Assembly: GCA_027257055.1 (NCBI GenBank) | Contig: JAPVLO010000054.1 | Coordinates: 2,046,001-2,110,000, forward strand | Reading direction: 5' to 3' | Length of the DNA stretch: 64,000 nucleotides | DNA from: Cephalopachus bancanus | Taxonomy: Eukaryota > Chordata > Mammalia > Primates > Tarsiidae | In this document: piece after piece, positions 52,851 through 64,000 of the stretch | How positions within the stretch are numbered: position 1 is the stretch's first letter | How the letters are laid out: every line of letters starts with the position of its first letter | Notes under the pieces: model-generated | What the model was told of the DNA's origin: nothing | Database searches by the model: none | Seen by the model: the letters and a program-made list of their open reading frames with translations, nothing else | Made by a program: the position numbers and the translations under genes

Positions 52851-54117
52851 CCATCCATCTCTTTATACACTCATCTACGTACCAACCTAGAAAGTCTCAT
52901 AGTCTTACTCCTGCTTAGTATTTCCAATGGTGAAGACTTGTATTGATAAATATTCATAAGAAAAAGATATTGTACAAAATACCATGCATGTAGGTAGATA
53001 TTCTGGCTATTACCATAGGTTTGGAATTTAAGAATGGGTTACAAATTGGCTTTTTGGTTCACAGACTTTATTGGGAGACTAAAAACCATCCCTCTCTGCA
53101 CTTTCATTCTTCTCAGGGGAGAGGACCCTCATATAGCACCAAACAGCAGTAAAGGGGCGTATGTAACCTAATGTTTCACATGAGGAACAGTTAGTTGCTC
53201 CCATGAGTGACCTATTCTGGCAGCTTAAAAGGGGTCATTCCTGCTGGTGTCATCAAGGGAATGTGAATCATCAACAGGATGACTTTACTGGAATATCAAG
53301 GAGTGTTTATTGGAAGGCAAGACTACCTTACCCATTTACACAATTCCCTTGACTCTGGAAGAGGGATGAGCAGCTAGTGTCCTCATACTCTCCTCTCCAC
53401 CCTAACCATTCTCTAAAGTCCAACCTGTAGAAAGTGACATTTACCCAACTAGCCACACTTTTCCATGAACACCTAACCAACTGCTTCTCTTGTATTTCTC
53501 CAGTTTCCTGAATTCTGAAAGTACTTAACACAATAACACACAAATCTCCCTTAACTCTTGTTCAATTTTTAGTGTTTGTTGACTTTTTACTTTCTAATGA
53601 GAATAAAGGTATCTTGAAAGGAGACACTGTCTTATTTTGCATTTATGACAAAATTTTAAAATATTAAGCCTTCAACAGGCATGCAATTGATTTTTGAAAG
53701 GTCTCATTTTAGACTAATTTATCATCATCGATTTTTGTGTGTAAAACAAGTAAAGAAATATCAGATGCTACAGTTCCTCAGTTAATTTCAATACTGACTT
53801 AATGAATACTGATGTGAATACTTGTATTACTAGGAAATTAATACAACTTAAAACCTAGCTCATATTCCGATCTCCTTTTAAAAATAATATAAACACTTTA
53901 TAATAAAAAATAGACAAAAATAAAAATAATATTAATAAAGTTTCTGTTTTGGGGTTTTATATGCAGAAAATTAAGTACCATGAAATATGGTGCTATGTAA
54001 ATATCTTGATTTTAACATTTAAGTATTAACAAAATAAAATTTAAAATGTGTAGACTTAATTTTCAAAATGAAACTTATCGTAACATTTATTCAGTATGCT
54101 TTCTACATTAAATTTTA
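52851..54117. other. PRKG1 intron, no feature recognised
   Basis: 1.27 kb. 53040-53330 is less AT-rich and might be an old repeat, but I cannot name one. Confidence 0.4.
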
Positions 54118-54620
54118 ATAGAGGTTATATATTGACCTACTGCAACATAACAAACCTCAAAACTTACTGGTTTAAAACAATAAGCATTTAATATCTTATA
54201 GTTTCTGTGAGGCAGGACTTGGGAATAACTTAACAAGGCAGTCCTGTCTTGGCCTTCTTAGCAAGATGTTATCTTAGCTGTAGCCATCTGAAGCCTGACG
54301 AGAGCTGAGGCTGAAATTCGAAGGTGGCTCACGTGGTTGAAAAGCCCTTGCTAGTTGTTAGCAGAAGGACCCACTTCCTCTCCACGTGAGCTTCTACACA
54401 AGTAGCCTGAGTGTCTTTGTGATATGGTGACTGGCTTCCTCCCAAAGCAAGGAAGGAAGGAAGGAAGGAAGAATCCACTATGACTTCTTAACCTAGTCTC
54501 AGAAGTCACAAGAAAATCTTTTTCACAGTATTCTGTTGGGTACTGCGGGTCACACACTAGAAGACTGAACATGAGGCAAAGGCTTCTTGAATTTGTTCTG
54601 CATTTAAGGAAAAGCAATGC
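54118..54620 (+). mobile_element. Old LTR of MaLR/MLT1 type (solo, decayed)
   Basis: Internal order fits MLT1-like LTRs: '…acaaacctcaaaacttactggtttaaaacaataagcatttaatatcttatagtttctgtgaggcagg … tcttagc … agcctgacgagagctgaggctgaa … ccacgtgagcttctac … gacttcttaacctagtctcagaagtcacaag … tattctgttgggtactgcgggtcacacac'. Contains (AAGG)n at 54449-54470. No internal viral genes are present. The exact subfamily is uncertain. Confidence 0.55.
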
Positions 54621-54746
54621 CACCTTTAAAAAAAATCTAGTTCCTAAAGATATCCCAGAAAAATACGTTTGTTTGTTTTTGCTTATTTGTTTACAGAACC
54701 TTGTAATTTAGAATATATAACCCAAAGATGACCTTTACACTTTTAA

Positions 54747-54982
54747 TTTTTATTTTCATTTTTGAGTTGGAGTCTCACTCTGTCACCCAGTCTGGAGGGC
54801 AGTGGCACACTCACAGCCACCCCAGCGTTGACCTGCTGGACCCTGGCAATCCTTCCACCTCAGCCTTAAAAGTAGCCGGAACTACAGGCACGTGCTACCA
54901 TGTCTGGCTAATTTTTAAAAATTTATTGTAGAGACAAGAACTCGCCAAGTTTCCTGGGCTGGTCTCGAACACGTGGGCTCAG
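54747..54982 (-). mobile_element. Alu SINE, 5'-truncated
   Basis: Antisense Alu that lacks the start of its left arm (it ends at '…ctcgaacacgtgggctcag'). Flanks GACCTTTACACTTTTAA (54730-54746) and GACCTTTCAACTTTTTA (54983 onward) form a diverged target duplication, so the truncation happened at insertion. Confidence 0.9.
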
Positions 54983-55171
54983 GACCTTTCAACTTTTTAC
55001 TTTTCATTCTAAAATAATTTGTTAAATTACTTTAGAAAAATGAATGGGATATATATGTTTATTGTTTTTTCTTACTATATGATTTATTTGCAATATTTAA
55101 AAACCTTTGGCATAGTTTGCTCTTGGTAGAATAATCATTAGTATCCTCAGTATTTCATAGCCAAGAGGTTA

Positions 55172-55530
55172 GAAGTATACACAATGGAATATTATGCAGC
55201 CATAAAAAAGGACAATCATATGGTCTTCACAGCAACTTGGATGGATTTGGAGTCGATCATACTCAGTGATCTATCACAGAAACAAAGAGTGGAGTACTAT
55301 ATGTTCTTACTCATAAGTGAACTTTGAACAATTATAATACTATAAGAAAGGGATTGGCAGTAGCTGGAAACCGTCTAGGGAGTGGGGGTGGGATTGGCAG
55401 TTGAGGGAAACTGCCAGGGGAGGGAGGGAGGTGCACACCTCATCCACAAGGGTGCCTCCATAATCAGTTTGTATACCTAACCCTGAATTGTACCCCACAT
55501 CTTATGATTTAAAAAAATAAAATAAAATAA
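55172..55530 (+). mobile_element. 5'-truncated L1 tail
   Basis: ORF2 end (…acacaatggaatattatgcagccataaaaaagg…) and 3' UTR with G-rich runs (gggagtgggggtggg; ggggagggagggagg), ending in (AAAAT)n. Possible target duplication AAGAGGTTA (55163-55171) / AAGAGGTAA (about 55529-55537). Confidence 0.92.
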
Positions 55531-55647
55531 AGAGGTAACTATATCTTTTTATCATCAGTATTCACATGTGAATTCACTTGGTTGATCAACAAAAAAATAC
55601 ATAAGAGGACAAGTGTTCTCGAGCTAATTCTTGGTTATTCAATACTA

Positions 55648-55710
55648 TGTTAGCCAGATGGAGGTTACTGAGTTCCTCCCTAAGTAACCTCCATCTGTTT
55701 CTCTCTAACA
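55648..55710. other. Hairpin: perfect 15-bp inverted repeat with outer 6-bp arms
   Basis: CAGATGGAGGTTACT (55655-55669) pairs exactly with AGTAACCTCCATCTG (55683-55697) over a 13-base loop. Outside, TGTTAG (55648-55653) pairs with CTAACA (55705-55710) across a small asymmetric bulge. No known transposon recognised. Confidence 0.85.
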
Positions 55711-58700
55711 GGTCACTTGAGGCTTGATGCTGTTGTTAGTAGGCAGTGAAACAAAATTAGTCGCTTCTGTAATGTATTAGCAACCCTGGAAAAAAGCTTA
55801 CTGGGGAGAATAATGAATATGTAAAGGAAAATGTTGGGTTTATTTGCTATTAATATTTATTTCCTACCTCACTGGTTCTGCCTGGTCCTATTCTAGATTA
55901 TCAATCAAGGCCTTTTATACTCAATGGATTATTGAACGTTTGTGTAGACAGTTTGTAATTGGAAGGAAAACACAGTATAATTACATTGTATAATTGGCCA
56001 AATTATCATGCTTTTCAGTCAATTTCTTCATTGTATTTTCCCATGGCTTTTCTAATTCTCATAAGCTTGTAATGTATTGCACATGACTAATTAATGCTTC
56101 CCAGCTCAAAATCCATACATCCTAGTACGTAAATGTTTTATGACCCACTTACATCTAGTGTGAACATAAGAAGGAAGTATTCCTTACAGAAATGCTCGCC
56201 ATGAAACAAAGAAGTCCTGCAAGGGGATATGCTTTTTTATTTTTCCTTTTATTTTCAATATCTCTAACTTCTGTTGAATTTAACTTTAGTTGGACACAGA
56301 GACAGGAAATAGTATCTTATACTTTGCTCAAGGAAAATACAATAATTAATATTAATTGCATTGTGGTTAAATGATTTAGTTTATATATTAATTAATGAAG
56401 ATAAGACTCATAAACAGTAATTATACTTGTGGGAAGACCTTAACACAGTAATGGGCCCTTTACTCACCAAATACTTGGAAGATACCAAGACAGAAATTCA
56501 CCTTGAAAAAGTATCCCAGTTCCTATAAATTTTTAATTTATGAATTCCAAATAATCATTTATTTTTTGCAACAAAAAACTTTAAAGCATAATGAATATAG
56601 AATCATAAAATGTTAAAAGTCAAAATTGTTTAGAAGTTAAGACTTCTGTTTAGGTTAAGAGAATACTGCTTCAGCTGCTGTGAACCAAAATTCTGTGTTA
56701 CAACTATTTGTACAGTTGGGTACATTTGTGTTCCATCAAAAAGAAATTAGGTCCAACTTGATAAGATTTTTTTTTAAAAAAAGAAAGATATTTCAACCAG
56801 AAGTCTAAAAGCATTTAATAATTTCTGTGTGTCCTTTCTGTTGTTCTCTTGTGGCTTTTTAAGAGAATTTCTTGGATTCTATGTTTCTGTGTGGCCTTGT
56901 GCTTGTGATCTTCATGCCAGGCAAAGGAGCAGCCCCTATGATGGATGTCAACTGCTAAGAATCCCTAGATCATCCTGTTTTTACAAAAAACAACCTTAAC
57001 CCATTTTTCTAAACTATGAACTTCCTAAGACAAGCCATTGGAATGAAAGGAAAAATAACAATTTCATTCTTCAAGCAAATTACAACTATAGAGTAAGGAG
57101 GAAGAAAGATAGGGGCTAGCCATACTGTCATTATGAAAATATCCTTTATGATGACGTCTATACCATCCACAGGACAGAGGTCTGGTTTACCTTCCAGGTC
57201 ATGTGTTTGTATCAGTTATACAGGTCACCGGTGATTCATGCCACCAGTTACACATGCCACCAGTATTCAGTTATGCATGCCACCTATTATTCTGCTATCC
57301 AGGATAAAATGCTGCCTATCTGTCAATCCATAGTATATTGTTTAATCCTTGGAACTGGGTTAATGCTTGCTTGTAATTTCTATTATACCATATGGAATAA
57401 TTAAATCTAAATCAATCTCAATACTGTTTGAAGGTAGAGTGAATACAAACATAAAAATCAGTGACGTGGTTTGCTATACTTTCTAGACCATTCGGTTCTA
57501 TTCTCCTAACCAAGAAAACTTGGCTAATACATACATATATATTATATTGATCTGACTGAACAAGGATGTTTGGCCATAAAATTTTAACTGAATAATCAGA
57601 GTTAGATGGAGTATCAAAATGGGAAAAATTCCTGTTTTTTTCATCCTTACCTTTCAGTATTAATTTAGCCCCAGAATTAGATGCAGCTAATAGAGTCAGG
57701 TCAGTAAAGCATCTTAGAGAGATTTAATTATTTACTTATGCATATACAAATATCCAGCAGGTAAATTATAGATATTAAATATATATTTCTGCATAAATAA
57801 ATATTTATATATTTACCCAGCAGGTCTCCTGAGAGAATTCTAGACTCTCCCAGTATATGTATTTATTTCTTTGCAATTAAAAATAAATAAACACAACAAA
57901 AGGAAGTAGGATAAACTAACTCCTTGGTAGGCCTACGACTCAGAGGTGGAAGGAGACAAGGTCAGAAGAGCCTTGGGTGCTATTTTGGAAGAAAGGGAAA
58001 CAGAGCCTACTTAACCACCCTTCCATGACCTGTGGTTTGGGAAACACAGCTCTGAACAGTTCCCACACAACAGCTGTTTTTCCACATCACCATTGGACAG
58101 GAAGTGGAATGGCACACAGAATGCAATTTATAGGATCTGGTCTCTTAGAAAGTGAAACAGGATCTCTAGGCTACTAAATTCACTTCTGTGTGGCATCTGA
58201 ACTCACTTGTTAAAAGGAATTGTCTGCCTCATAAAAGAAAACTTTCGTTTATAAAAAACTGAAAATTTTTTTAGAAATATTATACAAATAGTTAAGTTGT
58301 CTCTGGATTTACATAAAATTTAGACACATTTCAATCCATTTAATTCTCACAACAAGATATCAAAGTAATCTGAACAACAACAAAAATCTACAACCACATA
58401 AAGGCTAAAGGTTCAATTCCCTTCAAGATTGATGGAAAACAGTGGCATCAGAAATCCCAGCTACATTGAAATAGGAATAAAAATCTATCTAACATGCTTG
58501 GCGGACTTGGATCTATTAGCTGCTTCTAATTTGGGACTAAATTAATAGTGAAAGGGAAAGATGAGAATAACAGGTGTTTTTCTTATTTTGATGCTCCATC
58601 TAACTATGATTATGCAGTTAAAGTCTAATGACCAAACATCCTTGCTTTGCCAGTGCAGTTAGAGTTTGAGGATCTTGCAAAGTCCATGTGAAATTATTAC

Positions 58701-60290
58701 TCTAGCATTCTTCTAGTTCTCTGCTGGTTTCCCAAAGAATACCAAGCCCAGGAACCTGTTGACCGAAGCACCCACTCTCCCCCAGTGTCGGAGGCTTAGT
58801 GTCACTCGTGTCACATGCAGAATTCCTTTCTTGAGTTAAAAGTTCAAGTTTACATTCTGTGGTTAGCAATTCCTCTTTACAGAGTGTCTCAGAATAGTAT
58901 TCTCAAGAATGATCAAAAGAATCATCTGAACTTCAAACCAATCAATAGTTCCTTTGCCTCCTTGGAAGCGGTTGAAGAATCTCCAAAGCCTGCTAACTCT
59001 CCTATTCCTTCAGAAATTTAGACTAGAAAAAGAAATAGTCTCAGGGTCTCATAGGATACAGTTTTGCTTGTTTACTCTGCCACTCACTGGCTTGCTCTCC
59101 TTAGACCCTTTGTGTTTCTTGAACTGAGGATGGATCAATTCTCCAAATGGCCACTGGAGGGCACAACAACACAAGGTTTGTCTCAAAGTTGTTCGTGGTG
59201 TTTGTGCTACATAATCCATCCTTCCTGATATATTCAATTAGACATTACATTTTCACTTTTATACCTACAGCTACTGAATATCTACCTTGTCATCTACCCT
59301 TTCATCAGTGATATTCTGAAAAAGACCAAAACCAAAAGTTCTGTTCTATCAATATTATAAATATGTATTAATATATTCTCTCATTTCTTTCATTCCTTTT
59401 GTATTGTAAGATAATCCATTCAAATTCATGATTTAAAGTTGTAGTAATAAAATTGAAATTGTTTTAGTTTAGTTTAGTTTGAAGATGTATGAAATATTTA
59501 TCCAGCCATTTTCACATGGTGAAAAAAGAAAATGGAGAGGTAATATTGACAAGTTCATTGACTGGAGCTGCACGGAAGAAAAGAGTTTTATTTTCTTGCT
59601 TCTTTAACTTCCTAAATGCCTGTGGACTTAGGTTTACAGCTAGGATGCTTCTAGTAAGTCAGCTTCAAAATAAACTGTATATTTACTATACACATTTCTC
59701 AAAAATGGCATCATCATACTGGTGTTTTTTTTAAAAAAAGTTTCATAAATATCAATAAAAAAGTCATATGAATTGCTTCCGAAACTCCTAAAATATTACA
59801 GTTATATAACTAATAAACATGAAACTATTCATAATCATGAAAACTGTTCTCCGGCGTTCATAGCAGAGATAGTTTCCTCAGTGACAGATCTCTCGACTGG
59901 TCACTTGCTCAGTATCGTCTTTGCATTCTTTTCAGAACGCATGGCAATGTTAGTGAGGTGTTTTCCCCATTGCATTTGCATCTAGTTGGAACTCTTTGGG
60001 GGCATTAAAGGAACTTCCAAGGTGGAACATTTTTTGGGCCTCTTTCATCATGGCCTCTCCAATCAAATTTCATGCTCTAGTCACATAGGGCTACTTAAGA
60101 AGTCCTGAATTTTCTCTTTGCAAGACTATCGTGGTTATTTCAGTAGCAAATAAAAATAATTTCTAAGATGAACTGTGCTTACGGCAAGCTAACCACTACA
60201 CCTCTTACTGTACAGACCCAAAACTCTGAGTGGTGTGTGCACGATCTCCATCATATAGGTGAAGAAATTTAGTGTTAGTGAAAGGTAATG
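55711..60290. other. PRKG1 intron, no clear feature
   Basis: 4.6 kb of AT-rich intron. Minor items only: loosely repeated 'catgccacc' units near 57236-57282, (TTTAG)n at 59463-59479, and a possible antisense MIR remnant near 60200-60290 into which the UAP1 copy inserted. Confidence 0.45.
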
Positions 60291-60305
60291 ACTCTTCAGA
60301 AGTCA

Positions 60306-62235
60306 CTTTGCGAACTGGAAGATGTCAAAGACAAATTTTTCCATCTTTATTCCATTTGGTTTGTCTGGCTTAATTAACTGCCCTTGGGAATCCACACAGG
60401 AAATCTTCTTTTGAGCCACATGGTGTTGCAATTGAGGTTCATAAATATTGACAACATCTCTCAGAAATGGTACAGTGAAGAAATGGTTGGCAATGTTCCC
60501 TGCATTGAACAGCAGTCGTCCATCTGAGCTTCGTTTTTGAGCTGTTGCCAGAGAAATCTCACTATATTCTACCACCTGGTAAACTCCATCCACTCGGCAA
60601 ACTACTCCAACTGGTTCTGTAGGGTTTGTTTTCTCAACCACCTTTGCTCCACAGTCTGCTCCTTTCTGAATGCAAAATCCAATGAACCGTGGGTCTGCCA
60701 CTTTTACTAATATATTGTCAACACAATAGACGTGAATGCTCCAGATGCCTCTTTGCTCCATATCCTCCACAATATTCTGGGCTACAAGAGCTCAATGAAG
60801 ACCACCATTGCCATCTGGAGCCATAGCAATTTTGCTCTTTTCTTCCAAAATAATTTTCCCATCAAAACTCATGGCAGGCAGCATTCCTTGCTGAAAAAAG
60901 ATTACATTCTCTTGTTTTAAACCAAAGTACTTGTGCTTGGTGAAGAACTCCTTTGTAGATTCCATTGTTCTGCCACTGGTCATTATGTACCATGGAATAA
61001 TACATCTGTTGCCATAATATTTTTCAGCTAACTGTTGTAGCTTCAGGATACGTTCTACTTGGATCTGAAAAAGTGTCTTACGGGATGGCAAACCAACATC
61101 ATACATATGTTTGGGATATGCAACTCCAAGTCTTGTCCCCTGCCCTCCAGCTAGAAGAAGAACTGCTACTTTGTTCTGAGAAATCTGGAAAAGTCCTTCG
61201 CTTTCCCAGGCCTCGAGCTGATCTTGATCCCGGGTAGCACTGCCCAGTACCTCTCGAGGGACAGGTCCCATTCGTGCATTCACTTTCTCTTGGTGAGAAG
61301 ATTGGTTAAATCCTTCAATGGCCTTTTGGAAAAAGAAGTTCAGCTCCTCAAAGTTCATGGCTTGGAGCTCTGTGTACCCGTTGGGCTTCTTCAAGCTCAT
61401 TCCAGAAACGTAGTAGGTGTTCTTGCCCAGCCAGTTCGCAAAGAAGTTTGTGGTATATGAAGTATTACGGGAAGATGAATTTTCCCCGCTGAAGAATGCA
61501 GACAGTCAGAATGGGAAGGACAACCCTACTACTGCGAGGCATGCCTTGATGTCCCTTCATCATTGCTGGGTCCTCAATGCAGTGGGCCACTTCATAGATG
61601 AAAATGGCTCTCGCCTTCCAGCAATTCCCCACTTGAAGGATGCTAATGATGTGTGAAATCTCTCCTCTTATCTCCTATGCCGGAGAAGGACTAGAAAGTT
61701 ATGTGGCTGATAAAGAATTTCATGCACCTTTAATCATTGATGAGAATGGAGTCCATGAGCTGGTGAAAAATGGTATATGAACCAGATACTACGTTCTACC
61801 ACAATAGGAGTAGCTTTTATTTTTGATAGACTAACTGTGAACCTACAGGACCTCTCCTGGAAGACTGAAGTTCGAATATTCACAGAGTTTCCTTTTGCTT
61901 GTTGAACTCTTACAACTATTACAAACTTCCCAAGATCCAGATGACTGAATTCAGATAGCATTTTTATGATTCTCAACTCATTGAAGGTCTTATTTATATT
62001 TTTCAATTGTACAATTTTTTTTCCAAACCAAGGAAAACATTGGCCATCCAGGAACTTTCCTCCAGCTTAACTATAGTCAGGATATTCAATGTCACTTTAC
62101 TTGGAGCTGGAAGCATTTGTTTTTGAAGTTGTAACATAATAATAATATGTCATTGTACATGTTAATAGGTTTCTATGGTATTAAAAGTTTGTTTTATTTT
62201 ATCAAACATTAAACTTTTTTAAGAAAATAAAAAAA
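60306..62235. pseudogene. UAP1: Processed UAP1 pseudogene with inverted 5' part (twin priming)
   Basis: Retrocopy of UDP-N-acetylhexosamine pyrophosphorylase, which makes UDP-GlcNAc. The 5' part lies on the minus strand (61430 down to 60306), from about codon 13 (GQEH…) through [12 protein letters not shown], the nucleotide-binding signature, to FDIFQFAK. The 3' part lies on the plus strand (61431-62235), from [12 protein letters not shown] to the stop TGA at 61778-61780, then 3' UTR, ATTAAA at 62208-62213 and a short A tail. No introns. CCAGTTCGCAAAG is present in both halves. Defects: the first ~12 codons are missing; a frameshift near 61375; an in-frame TGA for Arg at 60792-60794; and an ~11-base deletion near 61650. 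Target duplication AGAAGTCACTT at 60298-60308 and 62236-62246. It cannot make enzyme. Confidence 0.97.
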
Positions 62236-62253
62236 AGAAGTCACTTAATGTGT

Positions 62254-62527
62254 GGGTTAGGCGCGGTGACCCACGTCTGTAATCTCAGCACTTTAGGAGG
62301 TGGAGGCGAGAGGATTGTCTGAGCTTAGGGGTTTGAGACCAGCCTGAACAACATGGTGAGACCTCATCTCTTCAAAAAAAAAAATCAGGCATGGCTCCAG
62401 CTACTTGGAAGGCTGAGGCAGGAGGACTGCCTGAGCTCAGCAGGTCAAGGCTTTGGTGGTCATGAGCATGCCACTACACTCCAGTCTGGGTGACAGAATG
62501 AGACTCTGACTCAAAAAACAAACAAAA
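62254..62527 (+). mobile_element. Alu SINE inserted at the UAP1 retrocopy's 3' target repeat
   Basis: Dimeric Alu, right arm slightly shortened, tail with AAACAAAC. Target duplication AGAAGTCACTTAATGTG (62236 onward) and AGAAGTCACTTAAGTGTG (62528-62545). Its flanking repeat includes the target repeat of the UAP1 copy. Confidence 0.93.
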
Positions 62528-62823
62528 AGAAGTCACTTAAGTGTGATTTCAGAGTTTGTGCATCTAAATGACACTGATATCCTCTTCTTTGCACAGTTTG
62601 GTGCTGCTGTGGATTTTTCTCTAAGGGAAGAGAATAGTGAGAGCTATGCATCCAAGGCATATCCTGGAAGGTGCATCTTGAATCATATTACTTTCTCTTT
62701 TCTTCTAAGCAGAACTGTTACGTTGTATACATTCCTGTGGCACTTTTGAGTGTCAGGGTGTTGGATGCTTATGTATTAATACCCCTTTTATAGGATGGGG
62801 GCTCCCAGAGGTTGGAGCGGGTA

Positions 62824-63010
62824 TCTTTTTTTTAATTTTAAAGATGTGGGGTACAATTCAGTGTTAGATATACAAATGTTCATTATGCAGGTATCTTTGT
62901 TGATGAGGTGTGCCCCTCCTTCCCCTGGCAGTTTTCCTCAACTGCCAATCCCACCTCCCCTCCCCTGGCAGTTTTTTACTACTCCCAATCCAAGAGGGTG
63001 TCCTAGTGTC
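62824..63010 (-). mobile_element. Short 5'-truncated L1 3' UTR, antisense
   Basis: Reverse of the lineage-typical L1 tail: '…taaagatgtggggtacaattcagtgttagatatacaaatgttcattatgcagg … gaggtgtgcccctcc … cctggcagttttcctcaactgccaatccc…'. Only the last ~190 bp are present. Confidence 0.9.
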
Positions 63011-63285
63011 TTAATCTCCCAGCAGAATGGCTGGCACATGGGAGCAGATTTGTAAGTGAAGACTGTTCCATCTACCTGTCAGACTTTTAAGAAAGCAGGC
63101 TTAGTCCACATCTTAGGTATACATTATATTTTGAAACATGTACCTTTTACTTTCTAAAAAGGTATTTCTCATAAATGTATTAAATGTATGTGTGTTTTTT
63201 TCTTTTAAAATTTCTGGACAGTGTTCATTATAAGTATTGAGAATCTGCTATGTTTAATATTACATATATATATGTATATATATAT
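63011..63285. other. PRKG1 intron, AT-rich, short (TA)n run
   Basis: Alternating TA/TATG at about 63262-63285 adjoins the next Alu. Nothing else recognised. Confidence 0.5.
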
Positions 63286-63582
63286 TGCTTTGAGTCAAGG
63301 TCTCACTATGTCATCCAGGCTGGAGTGCAGTGGCGTGCTCATGGCTCACCACAGCCTCAATCTTCTGGGCTCAGATGATCATTGAGCCTCAGTCTCCCAA
63401 GTAGCTGGGACTACAGGCACATGCCACCACGCCCGGCTACTTTTTTTTTTTTTTTAATTTTTGATAGTGACGTGGTCTCATCATGTTGCCCTGGCTGGTC
63501 TCAAACTCCGGGACTCAAGCAATTCTCTCATCTTGGCCTTCCAAAGTGCTGGGATTACAGGAGTGAGCCACTGTGCCTGGCC
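63286..63582 (-). mobile_element. Alu SINE, AluJ-like
   Basis: Antisense Alu with standard AluJ text (ACTATGTCATCCAGGCTGG; CTCAGTCTCCCAAGTAGCTG; CTGTGCCTGGCC). It lacks the lineage-specific changes of the younger Alus, so it is probably from an older shared wave. Confidence 0.93.
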
Positions 63583-64000
63583 ATTTATATGTTATTTATA
63601 ACAGAGCCACTTAACATTTATGAAAAGTAGAATACAAAATGAACTTCAAAAGGCAACTAGCTAAAGGTTTGTCTCTGTTCTGTAGCTGGTGTGCTCTTCC
63701 ACTGTGGTCACTGCCCTCTTTCAGTCTCTCTCACTGCTAAGTCAGTGACCCTGCTCCATCCCTGTAGTAACTGCTTCATTTCTGGAAGCAAGATGACCTT
63801 GCTAAGTGGCTTGCTTGAATCCAGCGACTCCCTTGCTCAAATCCCCACAAATCCAATGGAAGAAGTGGCCATTGTGTTCTAATAAGACACAAAGTACATC
63901 TTAGCTCATCTCCAAACAGATTCCAGCTAGAATTTTTAAAATGCATTAATGCTATATTAAGGTGGACTCTTCCTTATGTTGATCTTCAGGACTCTTCCCT
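63583..64000. other. PRKG1 intron, no feature recognised
   Basis: Less AT-rich final 400 bp. It might contain an old L2/MIR-type remnant but none could be named. Confidence 0.4.

Noticed and set aside
61417..61656. Plus-strand UAP1-like frame taken as a separate gene
   Set aside because: It continues the minus-strand UAP1 part and shares one pair of flanking duplications with it. It is the 3' half of the same processed pseudogene.

Overview
This window is nuclear DNA from a primate: AT-rich intronic sequence packed with 7SL-derived Alu SINEs, L1 LINEs, MIR/L2, and old DNA transposons. The Alus are not of the anthropoid S/Y type. They also lack the altered right arm (the CTGACGCCACGGCACT hallmark, from memory) of active lemur and galago Alus. 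They look like AluJ derivatives that share their own private changes, such as CTACAATAAATC between the arms and a 3' end ACTCCAACTC. With the similarly distinct L1 tails, this points to a tarsier-like haplorhine. That is inference and I hold it with moderate confidence.

The only functional protein-coding gene I can support is PRKG1 (cGMP-dependent protein kinase 1) on the minus strand. Two consecutive kinase-domain exons are present. Exon 32884-32980 carries the end of the linker and the glycine-rich loop. Exon 14479-14618 carries the ATP-binding lysine and helix C. Their reading phases join exactly, across an intron of 18,265 bp. Everything else is intron of this very long gene: upstream exons lie beyond 64,000 and downstream exons before 1. 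Just upstream of the first exon, an ATG in a strong Kozak context reads in frame into the kinase domain. This is a candidate alternative start for a kinase without the cGMP-binding part.

Layout by position: 1-11.4 kb is dominated by a full-length but inactivated L1 (3428-9884). It inserted into an older L1 (3048-3427 plus 9885-10710) that has its own inverted 5' end. From 11.4 to 33 kb lie the PRKG1 exons and their intron, with Alus, MIRs, MER2, a minisatellite grown inside an old L1 tail, and a diverged ~330 bp duplication of unknown origin. From 33 to 49 kb is quiet intron with scattered repeats. From 49.4 to 55.7 kb is a nest: an ancient repeat cut by an Alu and an L1 tail, then a deleted mariner, an MLT1-like LTR, more Alu/L1 and a near-perfect hairpin. 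At 60.3-62.2 kb is a processed UAP1 pseudogene with the classic inverted 5' part of twin priming, and an Alu inserted directly at its 3' target-site repeat.

No bacterial, viral-gene, CRISPR, rRNA or convincing tRNA content is seen. The most notable items are the in-frame alternative PRKG1 start, the twin-primed UAP1 retrocopy with its triple target repeat, the unexplained intronic duplication, and an ORF0-like antisense frame in the L1 5' UTR.
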